Assembly: GCF_031760065.1 (NCBI RefSeq) | Contig: NZ_CP134500.1 | Coordinates: 5,642,001 to 5,706,000 of the forward strand | Direction: 5' to 3' | DNA from: Streptomyces durocortorensis | Lineage (GTDB): Bacteria; Actinomycetota; Actinomycetes; Streptomycetales; Streptomycetaceae | Length of the DNA stretch: 64,000 nucleotides | Shown: piece after piece, positions 43,789 through 54,459 of the stretch | Position numbering within the stretch: position 1 is the stretch's first letter | Layout: each line of letters opens with the position of its first letter | The notes under the pieces: generated by a model | The model's input: only the letters and a program-made list of their open reading frames with translations | What the model was told of the DNA's origin: nothing | Databases searched by the model: none | Program-made: the position numbers and the translations under genes

Positions 43789-45264
43789 GTGAGTGGCAGC
43801 GGCGCAGGCGACACGGAGGCCGGCAAGCGCCCCAACGGGCAGCTGAGTTCATGGTTCGTGCGCAGCGGCTGGTCCAAGGGCGAGCTGGCGCGACAGGTGA
43901 ACCGGCGGGCGCGCCAGATGGGCGCCCACCACATCAGCACCGACACCTCCCGGGTGCGGCGCTGGCTCGACGGGGAGCAGCCGCGGGAGCCGATTCCGCG
44001 CATCCTGTCCGAACTGTTCTCCGAGCGCTTCGGCGCCGTCGTCGCGGTCGAGGAGCTCGGGCTGCGCACCGCGCACCAGTCACCCTCGGTGTCCGGCGTC
44101 GACCTGCCCTGGGCCGGCCCCCAGACCGTCGCCCTGCTCAGTGAGTTCTCCCGCAGCGACCTGATGCTCGCCCGCCGCGGCTTCCTCGGCAGCTCGCTCG
44201 CGCTGGCCGCGGGCCCCGCGCTCATCGAGCCCATGCAGCGCTGGCTGGTGCCCGTCCCCGCCCCGGGCCCGGGCGAACCGGAATCCCCGGCCGCCGCCCG
44301 CCGTCCCTCCCGGCTCTCCCCGCCCGAGCTGGACCTGCTGGAATCGACCACCGCGATGTTCCGGCAGTGGGACGCCCAGTGCGGCGGCGGACTGCGCCGC
44401 AAGGCCGTCGTCGGGCAGCTCCACGAGGTCACCGACCTCCTCCAGGAGCCCCAGCCCGGCCCCACCGCCCAGCGGCTCTTCCGCTGCGCCGCCGAACTGG
44501 CCGAGCTCGCGGGCTGGATGAGCTACGACGTGGGCCTCCAGCCCACCGCCCAGAAGTACTTCGTGCTCGCCCTGCACGCCGCCAAGGAGGCCGGGGACAA
44601 GCCGCTCGGCAGCTACATCCTGTCCAGCATGAGCCGCCAGATGATCCACCTGGGCCGCCCCGACGACGCCCTGGAGCTGATCCACCTCGCGCAGTACGGC
44701 AGCCGCGACTGCGCCACCTCCCGTACGCAGGCCATGCTGTATGCGATGGAGGCCCGCGCCTACGCCAACATGGGGCAGCCCAGCAAGTGCAAGCGGGCCG
44801 TCCGGATGGCCGAGGACACCTTCCTGGACGCCGGTCTCGACGGCGAGCCCGAGCCCGACTGGATCCGCTTCTTCTCCGAGGCCGAGCTCAACGGGGAGAA
44901 CGCCCACTCCTACCGTGACCTGGCCTATGTCGCGGGCCGCAGCCCCACCTACGCCTCCCTCGCCGAGCCCGTCATGGAGAAGGCCGTCGAGCTGTTCGGC
45001 GAGGACGACGAGCACCAGCGCTCCTACGCGCTCAACCTCATCGGCATGGCCACCGTCCATCTGCTCCAGCGCGAGCCCGAGGAGTCCACCGTGCTCGCCA
45101 CCCGCGCCCTGAAGATCGCCAAGAAGGTCCGCTCCGAACGGGTCAACACCCGTCTGCGCAAGACCGTCGACACCGCTGCCAGGGACTTCGGCGATGTCGC
45201 CGACGTCGCCCGGCTCACCGAGCTGCTCCACGAACAGTTGCCGGAGACCGCCGAAGCGGTCTGA
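43789..45264 (+). CDS. nsdA: Developmental and antibiotic repressor NsdA
   Basis: A 491-residue protein from GTG 43789 with GGGGG about seven bases upstream; this gives the conserved start close to R-P-N-G-Q-L-S-S-W-F-V-R-S-G-W-S-K-G. The N-terminal ~70 residues resemble a helix-turn-helix (S-K-G-E-L-A-R-Q-V-N-R-R-A-R with R-R-W-L-D-G-E). The C-terminal half is a chain of TPR-like helical pairs. In S. coelicolor, nsdA disruption increases sporulation and antibiotic production, so it is a negative regulator. The region upstream has a hairpin-forming repeat. Confidence 0.93.
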   Translation: MSGSGAGDTEAGKRPNGQLSSWFVRSGWSKGELARQVNRRARQMGAHHISTDTSRVRRWLDGEQPREPIPRILSELFSERFGAVVAVEELGLRTAHQSPSVSGVDLPWAGPQTVALLSEFSRSDLMLARRGFLGSSLALAAGPALIEPMQRWLVPVPAPGPGEPESPAAARRPSRLSPPELDLLESTTAMFRQWDAQCGGGLRRKAVVGQLHEVTDLLQEPQPGPTAQRLFRCAAELAELAGWMSYDVGLQPTAQKYFVLALHAAKEAGDKPLGSYILSSMSRQMIHLGRPDDALELIHLAQYGSRDCATSRTQAMLYAMEARAYANMGQPSKCKRAVRMAEDTFLDAGLDGEPEPDWIRFFSEAELNGENAHSYRDLAYVAGRSPTYASLAEPVMEKAVELFGEDDEHQRSYALNLIGMATVHLLQREPEESTVLATRALKIAKKVRSERVNTRLRKTVDTAARDFGDVADVARLTELLHEQLPETAEAV

Positions 45265-45643
45265 CCGGCACCACCGGCCCCGGCCGCGGCGCCCCTTCCG
45301 AACAGCCCGACCCGGCTCCCCCATCGCCTGGTCACACGGAGGGGTGCCGTGGCCGGTTTCGTGTTTTTCCGGCCCTTGGGCGTTTCAACCGCACCGTATG
45401 CGGCGTGCGCCGCATGGTAGCCAGGGCACCGGGCGCGCCACCCCGGATTCATTCGGCCGTAACACGCGATCCCTCTTCGTCACGCTCGCGAAACATCGTG
45501 CGGCATCTCCGGAAACGGTGCTCGGCCAATCTCATGGCGCACAGGGGGTGTCCGGCGGACGCCCTCCGACCGGCCCGCACCTTCCAGTGGTCCCGCAGCA
45601 TTCCCCCGCACGCCGCGGCCGCACCGACGACGAGGAGACGCCG
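45265..45643. promoter_or_regulatory. amtB promoter region with GlnR-type box
   Basis: Inside this 380-base gap, GTCAC-N6-GAAAC at 45479-45494 is a perfect GlnR a/b half-site, and GTAAC at 45459-45463 lies 20 bases before it as a partial second unit. GlnR boxes of this form control amtB-glnK-glnD in S. coelicolor. The box is about 150 bases before the amtB start. An additional gene is not visible. Confidence 0.7.
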
Positions 45644-47331
<1,688 letters not shown>

Positions 47332-47360
47332 CCGACGGCCCGCAAACGGAAGGCAGCCGG

Positions 47361-49820
47361 GTGACGAGTACCGAAGTGACCACCGAAACCGAAGGCTCGG
47401 GACCCAGCGGCTACGCGGCGGCCCGGCTGCGCCTCCTCCAGCAGGAGGCGCAGTCCGGGCCGCCGCGCCGTGCGGCCCTCGCCCGCCTCACCGACGACTG
47501 GCTCACGGGCCTGTTCACCGCGGCCGCCGAACGCGCCGGAGTCCGGGGCGCCGCGCTCGTCGCCGTGGGCGGCTACGGCCGCGGCGAGCTCTCCCCGCGC
47601 AGCGACCTCGACCTGCTCCTCCTGCACGACGGCAGCGCCGACGCGGCGGCCCTCGCCGCCCTCGCCGACAGCATCTGGTACCCGGTCTGGGACCTGGGCC
47701 TGGCCCTCGACCACTCCGTACGCACCCCCGGCGAGGCCAGGAAGACGGCCGGAGAAGACCTCAAGGTCCAGCTCGGCCTGCTGGACGCCCGCCCGGTCGC
47801 GGGCGACCTCGGCCTCGTCGCCTCCCTGCGCACCGCGATCCTCGCCGACTGGCGCAACCAGGCCCCCAAGCGCCTCCCCGCCCTCCACGAGCTCTGCCAG
47901 GAACGCGCGGAGCGGGCGGGCGAGCTCCAGTTCCTCCTGGAGCCCGACCTCAAGGAGGCCCGCGGCGGCCTCCGCGACGCCACCGCCCTGCGCGCGGTCG
48001 CCGCGTCCTGGCTCGCCGACGCCCCCCGCGAAGGGCTCGACCAGGCCCGCCGGACCCTCCTGGACGCCCGCGACGCCCTCCACCTCACCACCGGGCGCGC
48101 CACCGACCGCCTCGCCCTCCAGGAACAGGACCAGGTCGCCGAGGCACTCGGCCTGCTCGACGCCGACACCCTGCTGCGCCAGGTCTACGAGGCCGCGCGG
48201 ACGGTCTCGTACGCCACCGACGTCACCTGGCGCGAGGTCAACCGGGTCCTGCGCGCCCGCTCGGCCCGTCCCAAGCTCCGTGCCATGCTCAGCGGAGGCC
48301 GCGGCTCCAAGGCCGTCCCCGAGCGCGCCCCGCTGGCCGACGGCGTCGTCGAGGCCGACGGCGAGGTGGTCCTCGCCCGCGCCGCCCGCCCCGACCGCGA
48401 CCCGGTCCTCACCCTGCGCGCCGCGGCGGCGGCCGCCGAGGCCGGTCTGCCGCTCTCCCGCCATCTCGTACGCCACCTGGCGACCACCGCCCAGCCGCTG
48501 CCGGTGCCCTGGCCCGCCGAGGCCCGCGAAGAGCTCGTCACTCTGCTCGGCGCGGGGGAGGCCGCCGTCGCCGTCTGGGAGGCGCTCGAAGCGGAAGGGA
48601 TCATCACCCGGCTGCTGCCCGACTGGGAACGCGTCCACTGCCGTCCCCAGCGCAACCCCGTGCACACCTGGACCGTCGACCGGCACCTGGTGGAGACCGC
48701 CGTCCGCGCCGCCTCCCTCACCCGCCGGGTCCACCGCCCCGACCTCCTGCTGGTCGCCGCCCTCCTCCACGACATCGGCAAGGGCTGGCCCGGGGACCAC
48801 TCGGTGGCCGGGGAGGTCATCGCCCGCGACATGGCCACCCGCATCGGCTTCGACAAGCACGACGTGGGCGTCATCGCCACCCTCGTACGCCACCATCTGC
48901 TGCTCGTCGAGACCGCCACCCGGCGCGACCTCGACGACCCCGCCACCGTGCAGTCCGTCGCCGCCGCCGTCTCCGACGCCTCCACCCTGGAGCTGCTGCA
49001 CGCCCTCACCGAGGCCGACGCGCTCGCCACCGGGCCCGCCGCCTGGTCCACCTGGCGTGCCTCCCTCGTCACCGGCCTCGTCGAACGCGTCGCGGCCGTC
49101 CTGGCGGGGGAGTTCCCCGGAGAGCCGGACGAACCCGCGCCCAGCGCCGAGCACGAACGCCTCGCCGTCGAAGCCCTGCGAACCGGCGAACCCGTCCTCG
49201 CCCTGCACACCCAGCCCGAGGAGCCCGCCGGGGACGGCGAGGTGGAACCGGTCGGCGTAGAGCTCCTCATCGCCCTGCCCGACCGCCCCGGAGTGCTGCC
49301 CGCCGCCGCCGGAGTCCTCGCCCTGCACCGGCTCACCGTGCGCGCCGCCGACCTGCGGGCGGTGGAGCTCCCCAACGAGCTGGGTGAGTCGGCGGACCTG
49401 CTGCTGCTCAGCTGGCGGGTCGCGGCCGAGTACGGGTCCCTCCCGCAGGCCGCCCGGCTCCGCGCCGACCTCGTACGAGCCCTGGACGGCTCCCTGGACA
49501 TCCGGGCCCGGATCGCGGAGCGGGAGGCCGCCTACCCGCGCAGGCGTGGTGTGAAAGCACCGCCGCCCCGGGTGACCGTCGCCGCCGCGGGCTCCCGCCG
49601 TGCCACCGTCATCGAGGTCCGCGCCCAGGACGCCCCGGGGCTGCTGCACCGGATCGGCAACGCCCTGGAGGGAAGCGCGGTACAGGTGCGCAGCGCGCAT
49701 GTCTCCACCCTCGGCGCCAACGCCGTGGACGCCTTCTACGTCACCGGCACCGACGGCGAACCACTGCCTCCGGTCCGGGCCGCCGAGGTGGCCCGGGAGG
49801 TCGAGAAGGCCCTCGGCTGA
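47361..49820 (+). CDS. glnD: PII adenylyl/uridylyltransferase GlnD
   Basis: An 819-residue protein from GTG 47361 with GGAAGG about eight bases upstream. Domains in order: nucleotidyltransferase (G-G-Y-G-R-G-E-L-S-P-R-S-D-L-D near residue 75), a helical GlnD domain, an HD hydrolase domain (L-L-H-D-I-G-K-G near 470) and two ACT domains (about 645-715 and 750-819) that sense glutamine. It modifies and demodifies GlnK; in Streptomyces the group added is AMP. The amtB-glnK-glnD order is the classic actinobacterial nitrogen operon. Confidence 0.95.
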   Translation: MTSTEVTTETEGSGPSGYAAARLRLLQQEAQSGPPRRAALARLTDDWLTGLFTAAAERAGVRGAALVAVGGYGRGELSPRSDLDLLLLHDGSADAAALAALADSIWYPVWDLGLALDHSVRTPGEARKTAGEDLKVQLGLLDARPVAGDLGLVASLRTAILADWRNQAPKRLPALHELCQERAERAGELQFLLEPDLKEARGGLRDATALRAVAASWLADAPREGLDQARRTLLDARDALHLTTGRATDRLALQEQDQVAEALGLLDADTLLRQVYEAARTVSYATDVTWREVNRVLRARSARPKLRAMLSGGRGSKAVPERAPLADGVVEADGEVVLARAARPDRDPVLTLRAAAAAAEAGLPLSRHLVRHLATTAQPLPVPWPAEAREELVTLLGAGEAAVAVWEALEAEGIITRLLPDWERVHCRPQRNPVHTWTVDRHLVETAVRAASLTRRVHRPDLLLVAALLHDIGKGWPGDHSVAGEVIARDMATRIGFDKHDVGVIATLVRHHLLLVETATRRDLDDPATVQSVAAAVSDASTLELLHALTEADALATGPAAWSTWRASLVTGLVERVAAVLAGEFPGEPDEPAPSAEHERLAVEALRTGEPVLALHTQPEEPAGDGEVEPVGVELLIALPDRPGVLPAAAGVLALHRLTVRAADLRAVELPNELGESADLLLLSWRVAAEYGSLPQAARLRADLVRALDGSLDIRARIAEREAAYPRRRGVKAPPPRVTVAAAGSRRATVIEVRAQDAPGLLHRIGNALEGSAVQVRSAHVSTLGANAVDAFYVTGTDGEPLPPVRAAEVAREVEKALG

Positions 49821-49863
49821 CCTGCCCGGCCCCCGCTGTCCGCCTTCGTATCCGGGCGAGGGC

Positions 49864-49891
49864 TTGGTGTTCTCCGGGGGACGGATACCCT
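49864..49891 (+). promoter_or_regulatory. Promoter of ffh
   Basis: TTGGTG (49864-49869) and TACCCT (49886-49891) are 16 bases apart; transcription would begin about 45 bases before the ffh start. Confidence 0.55.
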
Positions 49892-49941
49892 GGAGGGCGA
49901 TTGACCTGCCCCGCCCCCGACCCTGAGGACCGACGAGCGCC

Positions 49942-51489
49942 GTGTTCGATACTCTCTCCGACCGCCTTAGCGCGACTTTCAAGAACCTCAGGGGCAAGGG
50001 TCGCTTGTCCGAGGCCGACATCGACGCCACGGCACGCGAGATCCGTATCGCCCTGCTGGAAGCCGATGTCGCCCTGCCCGTGGTGCGGGCCTTCATCGGC
50101 AAGGTGAAGGAGCGGGCGCGCGGCGCCGAGGTCTCCCAGGCGCTGAACCCCGCCCAGCAGGTCGTCAAGATCGTCAACGAGGAGCTCGTCGCCATCCTCG
50201 GCGGTGAGACCCGGCGGCTGCGGTTCGCCAAGACCGCGCCCACCGTGATCATGCTCGCCGGTCTCCAGGGCGCCGGTAAGACGACGCTGGCCGGAAAGCT
50301 CGGCCTCTGGCTCAAGGGCCAGGGCCACTCCCCGCTGCTCGTCGCCTGCGACCTCCAGCGCCCCAACGCCGTCAACCAGCTGAGCGTCGTCGCCGAGCGC
50401 GCCGGGGTCGCGGTCTACGCCCCCGAGCCGGGCAACGGTGTCGGCGACCCGGTCCAGGTCGCCAAGGACTCCATCGAGTTCGCCCGGGCCAAGGTCCACG
50501 ACATCGTGATCGTCGACACCGCCGGCCGTCTCGGTATCGACCAGGAGCTGATGCAGCAGGCCGCGGACATCCGCGACGCCGTCAGCCCCGACGAGATCCT
50601 CTTCGTCGTCGACGCGATGATCGGTCAGGACGCGGTCAACACCGCGGAGGCCTTCCGCGATGGTGTCGGCTTCGACGGCGTGGTGCTCTCCAAGCTCGAC
50701 GGCGACGCCCGCGGTGGTGCGGCCCTGTCGATCGCCCACGTCACGGGCAAGCAGGTCATGTTCGCGTCGAACGGCGAGAAGCTGGAGGACTTCGACGCGT
50801 TCCACCCGGACCGGATGGCCTCCCGCATCCTCGACATGGGTGACCTGCTCACCCTGATCGAGCAGGCCGAGAAGACGTTCAGCCAGGAAGAGGCCGCCAA
50901 AATGGCCTCCAAGCTGTCGTCGAGCAAGGGCAAGGACTTCACGCTCGACGACTTCCTGGCCCAGATGGAGCAGGTCCGCAAGATGGGCTCCATCTCCAAG
51001 CTGCTCGGGATGCTGCCCGGCATGGGGCAGATCAAGGACCAGATCAACAACATCGACGAGCGCGACATCGACCGCACCGCCGCGATCATCAAGTCGATGA
51101 CCCCCAAGGAGCGCGCCGAGCCGACGATCATCAACGGCTCGCGCCGGGCCCGTATCGCCAAGGGTTCGGGTGTCGAGGTCTCCGCGGTCAAGGGCCTGGT
51201 GGAGCGCTTCTTCGAGGCCCGCAAGATGATGTCGAAGATGGCCCAGGGCGGCGGCATGCCCGGGATGCCGGGGATGCCCGGCATGGGTGGCGGCCCCGGC
51301 CGTCAGAAGAAGCAGGTCAAGCAGGCCAAGGGCAAGCGCAAGAGCGGCAACCCGATGAAGCGCAAGGCCGAGGAGGCCGCCGCCGCGGAGCGCCGCGAGC
51401 AGGCGGCCGCCCAGGGCGGCGCGTTCGGCCTGCCCGCCCAGGACAGCAAGAACTTCGAGCTGCCGGACGAGTTCAAGAAGTTCATGTAG
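49942..51489 (+). CDS. ffh: Signal recognition particle protein Ffh
   Basis: A 515-residue GTPase from GTG 49942. G1 G-L-Q-G-A-G-K-T-T is near residue 107, D-T-A-G-R-L near 192 and the C-terminal M domain carries the RNA-binding G-S-R-R-A-R-I-A-K-G-S-G and a Met/Gly run (M-P-G-M-P-G-M-P-G-M) that contributes to signal-sequence binding. It binds signal peptides with 4.5S RNA and docks on FtsY. Confidence 0.97.
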   Translation: MFDTLSDRLSATFKNLRGKGRLSEADIDATAREIRIALLEADVALPVVRAFIGKVKERARGAEVSQALNPAQQVVKIVNEELVAILGGETRRLRFAKTAPTVIMLAGLQGAGKTTLAGKLGLWLKGQGHSPLLVACDLQRPNAVNQLSVVAERAGVAVYAPEPGNGVGDPVQVAKDSIEFARAKVHDIVIVDTAGRLGIDQELMQQAADIRDAVSPDEILFVVDAMIGQDAVNTAEAFRDGVGFDGVVLSKLDGDARGGAALSIAHVTGKQVMFASNGEKLEDFDAFHPDRMASRILDMGDLLTLIEQAEKTFSQEEAAKMASKLSSSKGKDFTLDDFLAQMEQVRKMGSISKLLGMLPGMGQIKDQINNIDERDIDRTAAIIKSMTPKERAEPTIINGSRRARIAKGSGVEVSAVKGLVERFFEARKMMSKMAQGGGMPGMPGMPGMGGGPGRQKKQVKQAKGKRKSGNPMKRKAEEAAAAERREQAAAQGGAFGLPAQDSKNFELPDEFKKFM

Positions 51490-51506
51490 GACAAGGCACG
51501 GCATGT

Positions 51507-51540
51507 GTAAGGGGCGCCCTTGAGAGAGGGCGCCCCTTAC
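51507..51540. terminator. Terminator after ffh
   Basis: A perfect 14-base-pair stem (51507-51520 with 51527-51540) with a six-base loop, between convergent ffh and the methyltransferase gene. Confidence 0.85.
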
Positions 51541-51576
51541 GTATGTCCTGAAGCCCCATGCCCCGAAGAGGCCCGC

Positions 51577-52461
51577 TCAGGTCACGCAGACCAGGTAGCG
51601 GAACACGTTCGGCATCCACACCGTGCCGTCCGGCCGCCGGTACGGATGCAGGGCCTCCGCGACCTCCTTCTCCACCTGTGAGCGGTCCGTGGCCCGTACG
51701 GCGGCGTCGAAGAGACCGGTCGACAGCAGCCCGCGCACCGCGCTGCCCACGTCCGCGTAGCCGAACGGACAGGACACCCGCCCCGAACCGTCCGGTTTCA
51801 ACCCGGCCCGGGACGCCACCTCCTCCAGATCGTCCCGCAGGGTGGGCCGCCAGCCGCCCGATGCCGTACGCGGCGGGCGCGCGGACTCCGCCAGCCGGGC
51901 GGCTACCCGCAGCACCGCCGCCGTGGCACACCGCTCCGGCGGACCCCAGCCCGTCAGCACCACCGTCGCCCCCCGGGCGGCCAGCGGCACGGCCGACTCC
52001 AGCGCGGGCACCAGCCCCTCGGAATCGCCCGCGGCGCAGCCGATCGGCTCGAAGACCGTGATCAGGTCGTACGGAGCCCCGTCCGCACCGGATGCCGCGG
52101 CTCCGCCGTCCTCCAGCAGCCGGGCCCGACGGCGCGCCGGTTGCGCGGAGTGCGCGGGCGCGTCGTCCCAGCCCGCGCCGGGCAGCAGCCGGGCGCGGGC
52201 CAGGGCCAGGCGCTCCCGGTCGGAGTCCACACCCGTGACGTGCGCCCCCCGGGCCGCGGCGACGAGCATCGCGAGGCCGGAGCCGCAGCCGAGCGACAGC
52301 ATCCGGGTGGCTGCCCCGACTTCCAGCCGGTCGTACACCGCCTCGTACAGCGGTGCCAGCATGCGCTCCTGGATCTCGGCCCAGTCACGTGCGCGGGTAC
52401 CGGCGTCCGCCGGCGCGGACGGATCCGCGCCCCGGTGGTGCCGGACGAGCGTTGGTGTCAT
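51577..52461 (-). CDS. SAM-dependent methyltransferase
   Basis: A 294-residue class I methyltransferase from ATG 52461. Motif I is L-S-L-G-C-G-S-G-L-A near residue 55, and V-T-G-V-D-S-D near 75 holds the SAM ribose-binding aspartate. A Y-D-L-I-T-V-F-E-P-I-G segment near 130 matches motif IV. The substrate is unknown. I recall homologues at this place in other Streptomyces, between ffh and rpsP, so it is probably part of the conserved core. Confidence 0.82.
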   Translation of the reverse strand: MTPTLVRHHRGADPSAPADAGTRARDWAEIQERMLAPLYEAVYDRLEVGAATRMLSLGCGSGLAMLVAAARGAHVTGVDSDRERLALARARLLPGAGWDDAPAHSAQPARRRARLLEDGGAAASGADGAPYDLITVFEPIGCAAGDSEGLVPALESAVPLAARGATVVLTGWGPPERCATAAVLRVAARLAESARPPRTASGGWRPTLRDDLEEVASRAGLKPDGSGRVSCPFGYADVGSAVRGLLSTGLFDAAVRATDRSQVEKEVAEALHPYRRPDGTVWMPNVFRYLVCVT

Positions 52462-52855
52462 GGAAAGCGCCCCAATCCGCCAAGAGGTCGATCGTGCCCG
52501 AATGGACGGCCCCCGCGTGCGTATGTCCGCACCCCCCGTATGCCAGAGAACTGCGCATCCGCCGTTCCGTCCAGGGGTTGTGGAGCAATGTTTGCGTGCT
52601 CCGGTCGTGCGCCCCGCCCCCGCGTCCGCTCTCCGAACAGTCTGACCCGACACCCCGCCCCGGGCACGTCGAGCCGCGCGGAAGGTAGTCTCACGGGGCG
52701 GATCCGTAAGGGCCGACGTGCGCCGGCACACCGCACAACCGCTGCGCCGGGCGTACGGACGCTACGCACCACCTTGGTGTGAGCTGTGTGTCTTCTCCGC
52801 AGTTCTGCGCACGCGCCCTCGTCCGGACGCATCAAGGGCAACTGACTGGTACGTG

Positions 52856-52866
52856 CAAATTATTTG
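52856..52866. promoter_or_regulatory. AT-rich palindrome
   Basis: CAAAT-T-ATTTG is a perfect 11-base palindrome made almost only of A and T, 50-60 bases before the gene at 52916. It is a plausible operator. Confidence 0.4.
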
Positions 52867-52881
52867 GGATGCCCCGGAATA

Positions 52882-52907
52882 GGAACACCGGAGCACTCGG
52901 GCTCGTT
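52882..52907 (+). promoter_or_regulatory. Possible ECF sigma (SigR-type) promoter
   Basis: GGAAC (52882-52886) and GTT (52905-52907) are exactly 18 bases apart, close to the SigR pattern GGAAT-N18-GTT. Transcription would start within a few bases of GTG 52916, so the mRNA would be leaderless. Confidence 0.35.
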
Positions 52908-52915
52908 ATCACGAC

Positions 52916-53509
52916 GTGAGCACGACACCACCTGTACTTGCCGCAGAGCTGGCACAGGCGTGGGCCGACATTCAGCGGCACCACCCCGAGCTGCCCGATC
53001 TTGCCGCGCCCGAGTCCCTGATCGGAGAGTCCTCGTCCGCCTGTGGCGCCGAGCTCTCCTTCGAACGACTGCTCCACGAGGCAGTCCACGGCATCGCCGC
53101 CGCGAGAGGAGTCCGTGACACCTCCCGCGCCGGCCGCTACCACAACAGACGCTTCCTCGCGATCGCCGAGGAGCTGGGCCTCGACCATGCCGAGGAACCC
53201 CACCCCAGCAGCGGATTCTCGCTGGTCACGCTGAATCCGGAAGCCAAGCGCCGGTATCGTCCGACCACCGAACGGCTACAGCGCGCCCTCAAGGCGCACA
53301 CGGTCGCCACCGCCGCCGACACCAAGCGCTCCTTCCGCGGACCTGCCGCCCGGCACGGTTCCTCCGGGGGCGGTGTGCGGGTCAAGGCCGTCTGCGACTG
53401 CGGACGCAACGTCCGGGTCGTCCCGTCGGTCCTGGCACAGGCGCCGATCGTCTGCGGTGGCTGCGGAAAGCCGTTCCGGATCCCGGAAGCGGCGGTCGCG
53501 GTGGGGTGA
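52916..53509 (+). CDS. Zinc-metalloprotease-like (SprT-like) protein with C-terminal zinc ribbon
   Basis: A 197-residue protein from GTG 52916. H-E-A-V-H at residues 54-58 is a gluzincin-type active-site motif, followed by R-A-G-R-Y-H-N-R-R-F, resembling the third-ligand area of SprT-like proteases. The C-terminus holds four cysteines (160, 162, 180, 183), probably a structural zinc ribbon. I recall it as an unnamed conserved Streptomyces protein upstream of rpsP. A proteolytic role, for instance in DNA-protein crosslink repair as for eukaryotic Spartan, is only an analogy. Confidence 0.75.
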   Translation: MSTTPPVLAAELAQAWADIQRHHPELPDLAAPESLIGESSSACGAELSFERLLHEAVHGIAAARGVRDTSRAGRYHNRRFLAIAEELGLDHAEEPHPSSGFSLVTLNPEAKRRYRPTTERLQRALKAHTVATAADTKRSFRGPAARHGSSGGGVRVKAVCDCGRNVRVVPSVLAQAPIVCGGCGKPFRIPEAAVAVG

Positions 53510-53666
53510 GCCTTCGTGGTGTGGCACAATGGCTAGCTGTACTCGACAGTCGCATAGGACCCCTCTCTCCTCCGGCTGACGCGTCCATCGGGCACCCGAG
53601 TACCGCAACCCCACGTGGCATCTTCGTTGTGCCCAACCACGTCATAGACCAGGAGACACCACTTCC

Positions 53667-54107
53667 GTGGCAGTCAAGATCAAGCTGAAGCGTCTGGGCA
53701 AGATCCGTTCGCCTCACTACCGCATCGTCGTCGCCGACTCCCGTACCCGCCGTGACGGCCGGGCCATCGAGGAGATCGGCCTGTACCACCCGGTGCAGAA
53801 CCCCTCGCGCATCGAGGTCAACTCGGAGCGCGCGCAGTACTGGCTGTCCGTCGGCGCCCAGCCGACCGAGCCGGTCCTCGCGATCCTGAAGCTCACCGGT
53901 GACTGGCAGGCCCACAAGGGTCTCCCGGCCCCCGCGCCGCTGCTTCAGCCGGAGCCCAAGGCTGACAAGCGCGCACTGTTCGAGGCGCTGTCCGCGGACG
54001 GCGACGAGGCCAAGGGTGAGGCCATCACCCCCAAGGCCAAGAAGTCCGACAAGAAGGCGGACGAGGCGGCTGACGCTGCTGCGTCCACCGAGTCCACCGA
54101 GGCCTGA
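53667..54107 (+). CDS. rpsP: 30S ribosomal protein bS16
   Basis: A 146-residue protein from GTG 53667 with GGAG about eleven bases upstream. The first ~80 residues are canonical bS16 ([10 protein letters not shown] start). The remaining 60 are an Ala/Lys/Glu-rich extension typical of actinobacteria. First gene of the rpsP-khpA-rimM-trmD ribosome-maturation cluster. Confidence 0.97.
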   Translation: MAVKIKLKRLGKIRSPHYRIVVADSRTRRDGRAIEEIGLYHPVQNPSRIEVNSERAQYWLSVGAQPTEPVLAILKLTGDWQAHKGLPAPAPLLQPEPKADKRALFEALSADGDEAKGEAITPKAKKSDKKADEAADAAASTESTEA

Positions 54108-54109
54108 GC

Positions 54110-54349
54110 ATGCTCGAGGAGGCTCTCGAGCACCTCGTGAAGGGCATCGTCGACAACCCCGACGACGTGCAGGTGGCCTCGCGCACCCTGCGCCGCGGGC
54201 GCGTGCTGGAGGTTCGGGTTCACCCCGAGGACCTCGGCAAGGTGATCGGCCGCAACGGCCGCACCGCTCGCGCCCTGCGTACGGTCGTGGGTGCCATCGG
54301 CGGCCGTGGGATCCGCGTCGACCTCGTCGATGTGGACCAGGTTCGCTGA
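54110..54349 (+). CDS. khpA: KH-domain RNA-binding protein KhpA
   Basis: A 79-residue protein starting two bases after rpsP. The single KH domain has the G-x-x-G loop as V-I-G-R-N-G-R-T-A near residue 44. It binds RNA with KhpB in several bacteria and is always found near rpsP. A hairpin with a T-tract follows before rimM. Confidence 0.93.
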   Translation: MLEEALEHLVKGIVDNPDDVQVASRTLRRGRVLEVRVHPEDLGKVIGRNGRTARALRTVVGAIGGRGIRVDLVDVDQVR

Positions 54350-54370
54350 GAGAAGTTGAACACCGGCCAG

Positions 54371-54405
54371 GGCCGGGGAGGGCCTTCGGGCCGTCCCCGG
54401 CCTTT
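54371..54405 (+). terminator. Internal hairpin between khpA and rimM
   Basis: GGCCGGGGA-G-GGCC and GGCC-G-TCCCCGGCC pair around a UUCG loop with a single G-G mismatch, followed by TTTG. It may attenuate rimM-trmD relative to rpsP-khpA. Confidence 0.7.
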
Positions 54406-54459
54406 GTCGTCGGCCACCCGGGGCGCCCAGGCGTCCGTCCCCACCAATCGGAGAACAGC

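Larger units (their letters stand above)
52462..52915. other. Intergenic region between the methyltransferase and the metalloprotease-like gene
   Basis: A 450-base gap between divergent genes. I see no coding frame with the expected third-position GC pattern. Its right end is AT-rich and contains an 11-base palindrome (52856-52866) and an ECF-like promoter, described separately; TAGTCT near 52685 is a possible -10. Confidence 0.45.

Noticed and set aside
52141..52782. Plus-strand frame in the gap before the metalloprotease-like gene
   Set aside because: Mostly antisense to the methyltransferase gene, Arg/Pro-rich product, no start signal, no expected codon bias beyond it.
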